Shown here: one piece after another, positions 26,945 to 37,942 of the stretch
Position numbering within the stretch: the first letter of the stretch is position 1
Layout: every line of letters starts with the position of its first letter
Source: Brachionus manjavacas
Taxonomy: Eukaryota > Rotifera > Eurotatoria > Ploima > Brachionidae
Assembly: GCA_019054805.1 (NCBI GenBank)
Contig: JAHQIY010000003.1
Span: forward strand, 6,758,001-6,822,000
Length of the DNA: 64,000 bases
Direction of reading: 5' to 3'
Position numbers and translations under genes: made by a program
Notes under the pieces: model-generated
What the model was told of the DNA's origin: nothing
Database searches by the model: none
The model's input: only the letters and a program-made list of their open reading frames with translations

Positions 26945-27636
26945 TTAGATAGTGATGCCTTGTGATCTCATTTCTAGTTTCAATTGAATTGCAGCACAAC
27001 ATGGGCACCTTAATAATAAATGTTGAAAAAAAGTACAAAAAATAATCAATCGATTAAATATATTACATTCCCGAGTATAAAAGATCTTCTTGAACGCTTC
27101 CCTTTAAGATAATTTTTAAAAGCTTAATTTTAGATATTTATTTTAGCACTTACATGAAGTTTATAAGCACCTCTAATTTTTGTTCTCAACATACTCAAAT
27201 TAGACCAACAAAAACCGGAACATGGCCATAAAAAGGTAAAACATTGCCAGCATGCAGAGCAGGAACCTTCCTTTGATGTAAAAATAAAAGTTTTAATTTT
27301 AAATTTCAATGTATTAACATGTTTACTTTGGCATCTTGAAATATATCGCATACAAGGCTAAGATATTTTTTAAAGCTCAATAAAATAGAAAGTAATTTTG
27401 GATAATTTTACCATGGTAAGCAAAATGTTCCACAGCAACAAAGTTTGCAATCCACACAGCAACTGCAAAAGTCATAGTTAAATTTATTGTCATAAGTAAG
27501 CTCAGAAAAATTTTTTTGAGGTGAAGTTGTGATTACACTCACTCTTTTGAATAAAAATAAATTGATAAAAAATTAAATTGTTATTAAAATACCCAGTCTG
27601 ATTTAATCGTTTATTGCTACGGCGTTTGGAGTCCAT
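26945..27636 (-). CDS. PLAC8-like Cys-rich protein A
   Basis: PLAC8 family member, about 140 aa, in six small exons read from 27636 down: 27636-27593, 27543-27412, 27357-27327, 27270-27154, 27101-27067 and 27008-26945. Phases agree. The core is FCSCCVDCKLCCCGTFCLP followed by C..C, and near the C-terminus CPCCAAIQLKLE, both diagnostic of PLAC8. An extra Cys/Trp-rich stretch in exon 4 (CSACWQCF...) gives a hydrophobic segment. PLAC8 proteins are small membrane-associated Cys-rich proteins, linked in various organisms to cell-size control or cation export; the role here is unknown. It is divergent from PLAC8-like B and most similar to C. Confidence 0.88.
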
Positions 27637-28249
27637 TTTTTTTTCAAAATTCTATATTGAAAATAAATTCAAATCAAATAAATAAATTCTGCTTGAAAGT
27701 TTCCAAATTAACTTCTTTGTGCTGTTTTAAATTACCTATGTTTTTAAACACCTTTTATAAAAAGCCAATGAAACTTTTTAAAAGCAGACATTTTCAATTT
27801 TATTCAAATAGCTTATTCGTCTGCTTAGTTATAATCAAATGTTTAGAAATTTAAAATTATTATTTCAAAATTGTTTATTTAATATCAGAATAATAATCTA
27901 AGAATAAAAATCATGAAATTTCGATTTTTTAATTGAGTTTTATTTAAATTTCAAAATTTGTATTTTAAATCAGTTAAATATTTCAAACGAATTTTCAAGC
28001 GTTTTTACTAAAAGAATTTTTTAGGTCAATATCAAAAAATTTAAGGGCCATTAGCAACGAAATATTTATTATTTTGACTGTTTTTTATTAATTATGTTTC
28101 TATTAATCGATCACATTCATTTTTTATCATATCAGACTTTAGAATCATCATATAATTTTTTGTTTTAAAATAATTCTAAAAAATGAGCAAAGTGTAAAAA
28201 ACGAAAAAATTTTAAAATTCCGGAAATTCTAATTTTTTTTATTAAATAG
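27637..28249. promoter_or_regulatory. Shared upstream region of PLAC8-like A and B
   Basis: About 610 bp separates the start of A (-) from the first secure exon of B (+), so both must be driven from here. It is AT-rich; no TATA box or repeated motif is convincing enough to name. The paralogous pair C/D has the same head-to-head arrangement with about 356 bp between. Confidence 0.4.
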
Positions 28250-28764
28250 TGCAAGTGTCAATAATACACCCAGATTCATTCAGCCAAAAAGAATGTATAC
28301 TCCTTTAGATTTTCAAGATGAGTGGCAATATGGTCTCTGCGAATGCTGCAGCGATTGTAGAATTTGCTGTCTAGGTTTTTTTTGTGTACCATGGTAATTT
28401 ATATTTTATATAAGTAAATATTTACTTTTTGCTAATAGAAATATTTATCAATTAAGTATGGAATGTATTGTCATGACAGATGCTAGAGAATACATTGGCA
28501 CAGTTCCACTTGCTCATAGCATCGCGAATCTTAGAACTAAAATAAGAAGCACATATAAGATAAAAGTAAGATAAATTGTACTTTTCTTTTAAATAAAGAT
28601 TAATTTTTAAGGGAAGTCTTGATGGTGATGCAGCAACAGCTTTATTGTAACTTTTATAAATTTCATATAAAGTGAATCTTATAAATATTTTGTTTAGCTG
28701 CCGATGCTGTGCTTTAGTTCAATTGAAAAAAGAATTAATGGCTCGTGGCGAAATATTTAATTAA
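28250..28764 (+). CDS. PLAC8-like Cys-rich protein B
   Basis: PLAC8 family member. Secure exons: 28250-28393, 28457-28565, 28612-28646 and 28698-28764. The core reads WQYGLCECCSDCRICCLGFF then CVPC, and the C-terminal motif is CRCCALVQLKKELMARGE. The first listed exon begins in phase 2 after a clear acceptor, so a short upstream first exon is expected. ATGAGCAAA at 28182 lies nearby but its donor does not fit the phase; an in-frame ATG at 28293 is the fallback start. Best paralogue is D (same strand, same second-pair position): shared TDAREYI, K(I)R.TY.IKG and KRELMA-like blocks. Confidence 0.85.
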
Positions 28765-28916
28765 TTACCAACAAATTGATTAAATTTTATTTCTATTTTA
28801 CTTGGGCTTATGAATAAAACTTAAGTTTTGTGATTGAAATTTTTTATAAAAAATATTTTAATTTTAAATTTTATTAATTAACTCCAAATTTTTTGAAAGC
28901 TTGTCTTGGTTACAAT

Positions 28917-29708
28917 CTATTGAAAATTATCCAGAAAATTGTCCTTTTCAGTTTCAAATATTTCATCATCAAAAAATGCTGGATGGACACCACTAAATTT
29001 AGCCTTCATAAAATCTGAATTTTTTTTGATGGGCATTTCAAGCTAAAATTTTATATTGAATTTGAAAATTTGAAAATCACCTAAAATACCTGTAGTATTT
29101 GTAAATTTTCACCATCAAAATTTGGCTTCGTTTTTTTTTCTCTTAAAAATTAAATAATAAAGAATCATTAATATTTAAAAAAATAAACTTCTTATTATAA
29201 TTCAATCGTTGTGAAGTCATCAAATTATCTATATCAGAATCATCCCCATCCGGTAAATTAGATATCTCTTAAAAAAAATTTAATTTTTAATAAGAAAAAA
29301 ATTTATCATACTTTCTGATTTGTGCAAAAATTGATCGAAACTTTTATCCAAGAGAAAATTTTTATGAATCATTCTTAAACCAGACTGGATAAAGTCAATT
29401 TGGTCCTCTTCGGAATCGAATAGATAATTATTGATAAGTTTTTGAATGTTTGATTCTAATTGTGATATCTTTAGGTAGAATTTTTTTATTTCACCATTGC
29501 GTAGCTCCTTTAACATAGCCTCTTAGACAAAATTTAATTTTTCGTAACTACCTACTGTTTTAAAAAAATTAAAATATTCGTTGAGCTTTTCTAGTTTAAA
29601 AGGTTCAAAAAGATTTTCTTTGAGTCGATCTGTGGTCCTCTTATTAATGAGCATTTGACATTGAGACAAATCAATAGTTAGATAGATTAGAAAAAATATT
29701 TTAAACAT
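28917..29708 (-). CDS. Unrecognised secreted protein, 207 aa
   Basis: No family recognised. Deduced exons read from 29708 down: 29708-29552, 29521-29312, 29267-29189, 29141-29090 and 29042-28917. All phases agree. The first 17 or so residues (MFKIFFLIYLTIDLSQC) form a plausible signal peptide. The rest is helical, charged and Cys-poor, with an acidic DGDDSDIDN patch, a Lys-rich patch and an acidic C-terminus. Intron 1 comes out at only 30 nt (29522-29551), which is unusually short and might mean that the junction is misread. It sits between two PLAC8 pairs; no evidence links its function to them. Confidence 0.6.
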
Positions 29709-30273
29709 TTTCCTCTAAAAAATTAATTGAATTTTATGATATTTAGAAAAAAGATTTTATCTTTCTTATAAGTTAATATGATTGTTTCTAATTTTATCCT
29801 TAAATGAAAAGATAAAATTCAAAAAGGTAACTTTCTAATTTTAAAGAGATAACACTATCTAAATTTCTAGAGATTAGGAAGATTTTTTAATTAAAAAGCA
29901 TTTTTAAAAGATTTCTAAATGGCGGCGTCAGATAAATAAAAAAAATAAATTTTCAAAGTCTGAGTCAAATCTGACTTTTTAATTTTGACGTTGACTTTTG
30001 ACCAACTCTGGCTGTTTGATTTCGGTTTTTTATGTTATTTTTTTATGAATAAGAGTGAAATTATTAAAAATTTGATTATCCGAATCATGACCGATTTCTG
30101 ATTAAATTCGTTTAATAATTTTGATTAATTTTTGTTAAAAAAAAAATTAGAATCAAAATAAATTAAATTATTTTTTACCACACGTTGGTCTTCTTCAGGT
30201 TTATGATTGAAATAAAAATAAATTTAATAAATTTAATCTATTTAAGGCTGATATGTTTTTGTCAAATATATGA
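29709..30273. other. Spacer with no gene
   Basis: AT-rich. It contains the upstream region of the 207-aa secreted gene. I see no further gene or named repeat. Confidence 0.4.
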
Positions 30274-30594
30274 GGCTGTGAAGTTCGCTCCAATTCAGAA
30301 AAGCTTAAATAACTTTTTTATTAGAAGAGATGAGTTAATTCTGTAAAATGCTTGATTTTAAGTAAATTTGCTCAATAAAATAAAATAAGTCTGCGAAAAA
30401 CTGCAATTCTTTGCATTTTGTACGCTATTAAAAAGTTCTCTAATCAACTGCGCAGTTACTTTGCAGAGTTCCTGAAGACATTTATTTTAAGGTTAAACAA
30501 CAAAGCTTAAAATTAAGCATTTTACAGAAAAAACTTATCACTTTTAATAAAAAAGTTATTTAAGCTTTTCTGAATTGGAACGAACTTCACAGCC
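30274..30594. mobile_element. Foldback MITE, copy 1
   Basis: A 321-bp imperfect palindrome. The outer arms, starting GGCTGTGAAGTTCG at 30274 and ending with its complement at 30594, match over about 50 bp with very few mismatches, and weaker pairing continues almost to the centre. It has no coding capacity. The same family appears at 53911-54287 (full), 46980-47100 and 49850-49990 (partial), which shows that it is a dispersed nonautonomous element. Confidence 0.85.
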
Positions 30595-32574
30595 CCCAAA
30601 TTTAACTTTCTACTTGCTAAAATAGACTTTGTTTTATAAAGAAGTAGTTCACTTCTTTTTTTTCGCTATATTACGGCATATTCCGGTTATTTTATTAATA
30701 CATTAACCTTGTTTAATTAAACAATTGGATCTCTTTAATTGACTAAATAATCTAAATAATATGTAAAAATTATTCTTATTCAGATAAATAAAAGGGATTC
30801 AGACCGAAGCGATGACTTTTAATGAGATTAAAGATTGTGACTTAAAGATAGGTCTGATTTTTTCTTAATTTTGGAAAATTTCAGTCAATTTTTTACTTTT
30901 TAATTCAATCAAAAATTTCAGTCAATTTTAAAAAGTTTAGCTATTATCGTTTGTTTTAGGCGTTTATTTTACTTAAATATGAATAAAATTAAATTCAATT
31001 AAATTTTCAATCGTTTAAAAATTTTATATATAAAATATGTAGATTACATATTTTAAATATGTAATCATATATTAAATATGTCTGTAATTTTCCCTAAAAG
31101 CATAACTCGTCATTTTATTAACCGTACGAATAAGATTTCCTTTTTATCAAAATAAGGGCCTTATTTTGATAAAAAGGAAATCTTATTCGCTTAAATTTAA
31201 ACAAAAAAGCCTAAAAAAAGCCTGAGATATTAAGATAGCGTTTTGGTCATAAAATTTATTTTCAAAAATAACTCAGTTAAATTATATGAGCAATAGGTCA
31301 CAAATGTAATGCATGTGTCAATTTAGATAATAATTCAATTTTTTTTACTATTTTGAAAATCTCTTAAAAATTTATTTAGTTCTTTTGTGTTAAAATCGGT
31401 TATTTGGTTGTATAAAACTATTTTTATGGCTAAAATGAAACCATGTCTCTTTTATTTTTAAAGATAATTTATTTTATTATTAATTTTTTATTCAAGTTTC
31501 ATTGTTATTAAATAAAATAAATAAAAATAAATAAATTAAGTATTTCACAGAAAAAAAAATTTGAATCTAATGTTCCATGCAGAAAAGCAAAAAGGTAAAA
31601 ACGTTTAGAAAAAAAAATGCCTTCATGAGACTACGATAAAGTTACTAATCATTAAATTTGAATTTTTTAATCCAATTTTTAAATAAATTGAGTCAACTGT
31701 TTTGATTATTATTGCGCAATAATAATCAAATTTCGCCTTAAGTTGCATTTAATAATATTTAGTAAAAACAAAATCTTTTTTCGGTTAGTTTTAAATGTCA
31801 CTGTAAACAAGTGTTTACGGTACATTACGAAAAGAATGTAATTCATTTTTTGTGAATTTTTCTAAAAACTCTGTAATTTTACGTAAGTTTACATTAAAAA
31901 TGCTAAAAACCCAAAGACATAAACGCATGATAAAAGGCTCATTTTAGTCATTTTTTATTGCTATTTAAAAAAAGGTATTAAACATAAATTTTTTCTTGAT
32001 TAAAAATTAGAGGACAAGCGTGATTTACAGGTTAAGGTGTTCTAGGTGGCCTTTTTCTTTTAGTAAAAAAAAAGGCAACCTGAGACAACTAGATTTTTAA
32101 TTTTCTTAATTGTTTAAGTTTATTAAATATTTGTACAGAATTTGGTTGAATTCGGTCAATAAGAACATTTTATTTTAAATTTTTCATCCTATGAGACTAA
32201 ATGAAAAAAAAAAAGTAGTCTGAGGTAACAGTTTAAAATTCATTTGACAATTAAAAGGTTTGTTTTAATTTACTTTAAAAGCCAAGGGATTAAAATGAAA
32301 ATGAAATTTAAAAAAATTAAGGTTGTAACTGAGTCTCAGGTACGGGGCTTACGGCTACAGACCCACGAGACAGACCCAATTTTGCTAGGATTGACCATAG
32401 ATCTTACCATTCCCTTTTGTTTTATATGATTTAAAAAAGATAAGAGTAAGCTTTTACTTAAATAAAAAATGGGTTCTCTAGTTAACATTAGAAATAAAAT
32501 AGAATCTAATATATTGATTAAAGCATAAAAAAATTAAGTATTTAATTTGAACTAATTTTCCATATATATATATA
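30595..32574. other. Gene-free region between MITE and pogo-like element
   Basis: AT-rich non-coding DNA. Apart from the perfect palindrome at 31127-31189 and a GC-richer patch at about 32325-32415, I see nothing that I can support as a feature. Confidence 0.4.
31127..31189. repeat. Perfect 63-bp palindrome (31-bp arms, 1-base centre)
   Basis: 31127-31157 is the exact reverse complement of 31159-31189, centred on G at 31158. No mismatch was found. The base pairs just outside do not match. Confidence 0.95.
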
Positions 32575-33301
32575 CAGTCATCCCTCGATAATCCGAACAT
32601 TAAATATTTCTGAAATTTTCTTCGGAATAGCGAAATTTCGGATATGCGGTAATCCGAATAATGGTAAAAAGTAGAAAAACTTCGGATTAAGAAAATTTAA
32701 ACTTTATTTATACGAAAAAAATACAAAAATAACATTAAGTTTATAATTTTGATTAATTAAATTAAAATTTCTAACGGTTAATAAAATTATATTCTAACAA
32801 AAGTATCCAAGCTAGTCTGTTTTTTGTCCAACTTACAAAATCTCAATTTATTAGTCAATTGCATAAAATGAATAAATTCATCTTCGGTAAAACATTTTTT
32901 TTGTTCATTATATTTAATTAAATTATCCAAAGACTCGACTAAATCAGAATAAGATCAGAATAATAATTCAACTCTTTTCCTTGGCGGAGTAGGTGACATT
33001 TTTTTTCTGAACTTTTGACTTATTAAATAAACACTTGTTTTTTTACTTTTTTTATAATTGAAAATAACGTAAGTAATTTTCGAAATGATTTTATAACACT
33101 GAAACAATAAAATTATATAAATTTTAGCAGTTTCAACTCAACATTTTTTCTAAATTTTCTTCGGATTAGAGAATTTCGAATCTTCGGATTAAAGAGTGAA
33201 AATAACATGTATTTTACATGTAACAGCTTTTATTTCCTAATTTTTCTTCGGATTTGCGAATTCTTCGGGATATCGAACTTCGGATTAAAGAGTTTTGACT
33301 G
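32575..33301. mobile_element. pogo/Tigger-like DNA transposon, decayed
   Basis: The element begins CAGTCATCCCTCGATAATCCG at 32575 and ends with ...CGGATTAAAGAGTTTTGACTG at 33301, flanked on both sides by TA-rich DNA consistent with a TA target duplication. CAGT ends with 'TAATCCGAA' internal words are typical of pogo/Tigger elements. At 727 bp it is too short for a full transposase. On the minus strand, 32999 down to about 32788 reads as a remnant frame with one internal stop, ending in KKQTSLDTFV, like transposase C-termini. Confidence 0.8.
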
Positions 33302-34365
33302 TATATATATATATTAAGTAAGCCATGGCGATATCAAATTAATCAGAATATTCATTTTCTAAATTCAAACGACGGGTTTAATTTTAAAAAAAACAAGCTG
33401 AAATCAAATCTATCAGCATCTTTTTTTCTTCACTTGATATTTTTAGGACAAGGCTATAATAGTGATCTTTAATAAAGATTAATAATTCAGTGCAAGTTTT
33501 TTGAATAATTTTTTCATCTTTGTCAACTTTTATTGATTCGAACATCGTAATAAAACTTGCAAATTACTGAATAAAAAAGGTGTTTCTTAAAAAATCTTAA
33601 AAAAATCACGCCTAACAAAAATCTCAAGTTAAGTAAAAAAGAAAAAAAAAAACAAAATTTTCTAAGCAATATAATAATTACAAATTTTTTTGACTAAATG
33701 AATAGAGTTTAATAAAATATACATTATTTTCACTTAAATATTTTTGATTTAGTGTTTATTTCTCATCAGAGATAATACTAATTAATACAAGGATAATAAT
33801 TATTACAGTAGTAAATTTTATTTTTTCTAGTAGTAAATTTATTATTTTATTGTAGAAAAAAAAAGTAGCAATTATTATATCAAAACGAAGTAAAAATTTT
33901 TTTATTAGTAGTAACAAAAAAAAAAAAAAAAAATCAATTAATATTCAATTAATTAATCAATTTTGATTTACTTTTCTCTTTTTACTCTTTTGAATAAATT
34001 TTTATTTCGATTAAATTTTAAGATTTTAATTATTTTATTTTTTATATCTCAAAATGAGTAATTCAAAAAAAAAAAAAAACAATTAAAAAATCTCTAAAAT
34101 TTAATGACTAAATTAGATTAAAATAAAATAATAAACTGTTAAATTATTTTTTCAAATAAAAATTATTTAGTTTCCAATATGGTAACTCGTGGAGCATCAA
34201 TTAATTTTAATTTAAACAAAAAAGCTTTAAGAGTAATCAATTCAAAAATAATAGTGGGGAAAAATTATATTATTTAATTAAATTAATATTTTCCGAGTTA
34301 ATAATTACTTTCTCAGTTAATTTTTGTTAGTTAAATTTTCTATCTAAAATCAAATTCTATCTGGG
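33302..34365. other. Low-complexity spacer
   Basis: Starts with a (TA)n run next to the pogo-like element, continues with many A and T homopolymers, including an 18-base-scale A run near 33910-33930. No gene seen. Confidence 0.5.
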
Positions 34366-34969
34366 TTAATCTATGACTCCTTGATTCTGTAACTCCAGTT
34401 TCATTTGTATAGCTGTGCAACAAGGACAGCATGAAGTGTAGAACATATCCTCTAGGATACTTCCCTTAAGAAAATATTGAGAATTTTAAGTCAAATTTTG
34501 AAAAAAAATCTTAATTTTACATGAATTCTATAAGTTGATCTTAATTTAGTACGAAGAAAACTCATATTTGAGCAGAAAAAATTAAGAGGAACAAAAATTG
34601 TAAAAAATTGCCAGCATCCAGCACAACAGCCTTCCTAAACAGAATTTCTTTTTATCTTAAAACATAAAATTTCAAAAAAAAAGACTTGAGCATCCATGTA
34701 GAGGCTCCATATCATACTGAAAAAAAAAGTTTAAATCTAAAATTAAAATTATTACCAACAATACCAAGGGAGACAAAATGTTCCACAACAACAAAGTCTA
34801 CAATCTACACAGCAACTACAAAAGTCATAAGAAAATTTATTGTCGTATGTTAATTCAGAATATTGTTTGGTTGGCTGATTATCAAATATTGGATGAATTC
34901 TAATAATTGTTTAAAATTTTTTTTTCAAGAAAATATCAAATCATAAAAACTATACTTTCTATGCGACAT
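34366..34969 (-). CDS. PLAC8-like Cys-rich protein C
   Basis: PLAC8 family member, about 130 aa, exons read from 34969 down: 34969-34956, 34899-34765, 34716-34686, 34634-34521 and 34464-34366. Phases agree. The core FCSCCVDCRLCCCGTFCLP is nearly the same as in A, and the C-terminus carries CCPCCTAIQMKLE. The extra Cys/Trp-rich segment in exon 4 (CCAGCWQFF) is shared only with A. Compared with A, the intron between the last two coding blocks is missing (99 bp here versus 35+64 bp in A). It is divergent from D. Confidence 0.88.
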
Positions 34970-35325
34970 CTTAGGCAGCGAAATTTTCTTAAGTGAAAAT
35001 TTTAAAGATTTTACCAAAGGATCTTTAACAATAGGGATAAAAATATGGCTTAAAATTATTCCAAAAGTTAGTTAAAATTACCTTTAATACTAAATAACTA
35101 TAGCAATTAATTTTAAGGATTTAAAACTTTTTAAATTTGTTTTCGATTCAGGTTGGTAAAAAATAATCGAAAACAAATAGAAAATTAGTTTATAAAAATT
35201 TCTTTATTTTGATAAAATTGAATTTTTTTCAAATCAATTTTTGAAAGTTTTTTGAGTTTTTAAAATGTACAGAAATTTTTTTCAAAATATTAGAGATGAA
35301 ATTTTATTAGAATTTATTTTTAAAG

Positions 35326-35860
35326 GCCTACGCGATTTCAAAACCGAACTGTTCAACCTAAAAAATCGTTTAATTCGTTCAATTATGAATATAGTTGGAC
35401 TTATGGCTTGTGTGATTGCTGTTCCGATTGTGGTTTATGTTGCATGGGATTTTGGTGTCTACCATGGTAATCCGAATTTTTTTTCTTAAGTGCTAAATAA
35501 ACTTTATTTAAACATAGTCTTCAATGTATTTTGTTCACAGATGCAAGGGTAAATTTGGATTTGAATAAAGGATTACTTATTGATTTTTTAAGGAATATAT
35601 TTGTACTTATATTAAACCTAAAAGCTTAGGTAATTTACGATCAAAAATAAGAGGAACTTACCGAATAAAAGTTTGGTTCAATTTTTTTATTATTTAATGT
35701 CTAAACGTTTTAATTAAAGGGTCAAATAGACAAAGACGCAATGGCAGCTATTTGGTAAGAGATATTAATTTAGATTAAAATACTTAGATCTATTTCTAGT
35801 TGTCCTTGCTGTGCAACAATTCAAATGAAGCGAGAATTAATGGCTCAAGGCGAAATTTGA
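35326..35860 (+). CDS. PLAC8-like Cys-rich protein D
   Basis: PLAC8 family member. Secure exons: 35326-35466, 35518-35548, 35593-35670, 35720-35754 and 35800-35860. The core is WTYGLCDCCSDCGLCCMGFW then CLPC, and the C-terminal motif is CCPCCATIQMKRELMAQGE. The first listed exon starts in phase 2, so a short first exon carrying the ATG lies upstream but was not identified; the ATG at 35265 belongs to a different frame. The closest paralogue is B. D keeps an intron (between 31- and 78-bp blocks) that B has lost (109-bp exon). The divergent partner C starts 356 bp away. Confidence 0.82.
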
Positions 35861-36009
35861 AGTTTTTTTAAAAATGATAAATTATTTGAAATTAAGATTT
35901 AAATAAAATAGCTTTATTTTTATAATTTTTAATCAGCTTGTTTTTAAAGTTAAATAATTAAAAAAATTCTTTAAAATATATTGTTATAAAAATTATTCTT
36001 AAATTAATC

Positions 36010-36950
36010 GCAGGAATCGGTCCTCGGGTTCCTTTTATTTATAATTTTCATAAAATATTTTTCCGAATCGTTAAGAAATGAACCAAAAGTCTGTGCTGAC
36101 GGTATGAAAGCCATAGCAGCGGTTTACCATTTTGAGGATAATTTATCTTTACAAAGCGAAATAGATACTGTTTCAAGCTGAGCGATTACTTGGGCGACTG
36201 ATTTAAACATAGAGAAATGTAAAATTAATGTCATAATTTGTGTATAAAAATCCTAAGTTTACCTACAAAATTTTTAATAAACATGAAACAGATTCATTAG
36301 ACAAAACAAATTTGGAAAAGGATCTGGGTGTGCTTTTTCAGAATGATCTGGGTTCACATTTTAACTACTAATCTAGTAGAGCGAATAAGATTTTGGGAAT
36401 GATATGGAGAAATTTTAAATTTTTAGACTGTATACTGTATACCTTATAGGTTAGACCTCTGATTGAATATGGAGTGTTTGTTTGGAATCCGTATTTGAAA
36501 GAAGATAAGAAGGAATTAGAAAAATTACAGCATAAAGCTATGAAGTGGATTCTAACTTTGTAGAATCTTGAATATGAAGATAAGTGAACAAAAGGGGTGA
36601 TTTAATTCAATTCTTTAAGATTATGAATGGTCTGTAATTGTTAAATTATTAAATGTTATCAGATGTGTTCAAAGAATATAATTTAAGGGGCCATGCAAAA
36701 ACGGTTACAAGAAAGCTAATTAAAAAATGTCCATCACGTTTCAACTTTATTATAAACGGAGTTTTAAATTACTGGAACCGTTTACCTATAGATGTCGCTG
36801 AAGCAAACTCGCTAAACTCTTTCAAAGCAAGGCTTGATGAATGGTTTTATGCTACAGAACTGGTCTGATTGCAAATAACTGCTATAGCATTATGGCTCAT
36901 TTCGACTTGTTCGGGTCGCAGTTATTTCATCCTACTACTACTAAGTGATC
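36010..36950 (+). mobile_element. LINE fragment with (TAC)n-type tail
   Basis: Eroded reverse transcriptase 3' part: CADGMKA near 36090 (a decayed FADD box), LEKDLGVLFQNDLGSHF at about 36310, VRPLIEYGVFVWNPYLKED at about 36450, and an uninterrupted C-terminus at 36653-36868 with YWNRLPIDVAEANSLNSFKA. Several stops interrupt the rest. It ends in a short CTACTACTACTA run at about 36933-36944. Confidence 0.85.
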
Positions 36951-37248
36951 AGATGGTTTATATAATTATAAAATAAATTTTTTCTCTTTCAATTTTTAAA
37001 TCTTAGAAAATTAAAAAAAAGAATTAAAATTTTGTAATTTTTTCTAAATAAATTATTTAAAAATTCTAATTGATTTCAAAAGAGACTTTGTTTAAGTTAG
37101 TCACGAGTAGTTTCATTTAAAATTGAAACTTTAAAGACTTTTTTATGAAAAAAAAAATCATCTAAGACAGTCCGAGTGCTTTCTGTTGGACATAGTTAAT
37201 GATTTCTAAAGGTTTTCTGGCTATAGTCTGTTAAGTGAATGCACAAAT

Positions 37249-37930
37249 TTATTTATTTATTTATTTGTGAATCTGTACCCAGCTAATGCTCCTTCAGAAT
37301 AAAAAATATAAAAATGAAAAACAAATAAAAATTAAATTAAAAATAAAGTTGAATAGGAAAAAAAGGATTAAACAATGAGAAAAAAAATTTAAAAAAGTTA
37401 AGTTGAAATAGCTAGAGGTTAGACATGTTTAAATATCTGATAGTTAAGAAAAAAAAGAAAAAATTGTAAGGTAGCTATTAAATATTCGAAAAATCTTGAT
37501 TCAAAGCCTTATCTATATTCTTCCACCAGTTTTACGACCAATGGAACAGAATGACTCAAACCTGCTCTGACATTTCTCTCACTCAACTCAAAAAGTCGAC
37601 TTGATACTGTTAGTTGTTTAAGTTTATTGTAAGCCTCTTGGTGCATAACTAAGATTGGAGAGGGTATCATATTTCAGCTTCGAAATAGATCGAACTGCTG
37701 AATTTTGAATAACTTGTATTTTTTTGATGTTAGTTTCTGAGAATGAATTTAAACAAGGAAAATCATAATCCAAGATTGATCAATTAACATGACTTTTCAC
37801 TAAAAATTTTCATTTTCCATTTGAAAAGCCATCTTTTTGATTTCTTTTAGGTCGCTCGCCCTTAAATATAGATTTATGAACGTGGGTTAATTTCGATAAC
37901 ATACTTTTATTGAGAAAAAAGGTGTGGTCA
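37249..37930 (-). mobile_element. LINE 3' fragment with (AAATA)n-type tail
   Basis: On the minus strand, 37930 down to 37500 encodes a decayed LINE C-terminus (blocks like NIKKIQVIQNSAVRSIS and LSERNVRAGL.HSVPLVVKL). The minus-strand 3' end is marked by TTCTGAAGGAGC at about 37290 followed by a TTTA-repeat run at 37249-37266. The same 3' end occurs at 55405-55455 and, in part, near 23325. Confidence 0.7.
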
Positions 37931-37942
37931 TTTATTCAATTA

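Noticed and set aside
32244-32429. 61-codon ORF on the + strand
   Set aside because: No recognisable domain or splice context; it spans the GC-richer patch by chance.
35265-35489. 74-codon ORF with a hydrophobic stretch on the + strand
   Set aside because: It overlaps the PLAC8-like D exon in another frame; the PLAC8 Cys pattern, splice sites and paralogue alignment show that the other frame is the real one.
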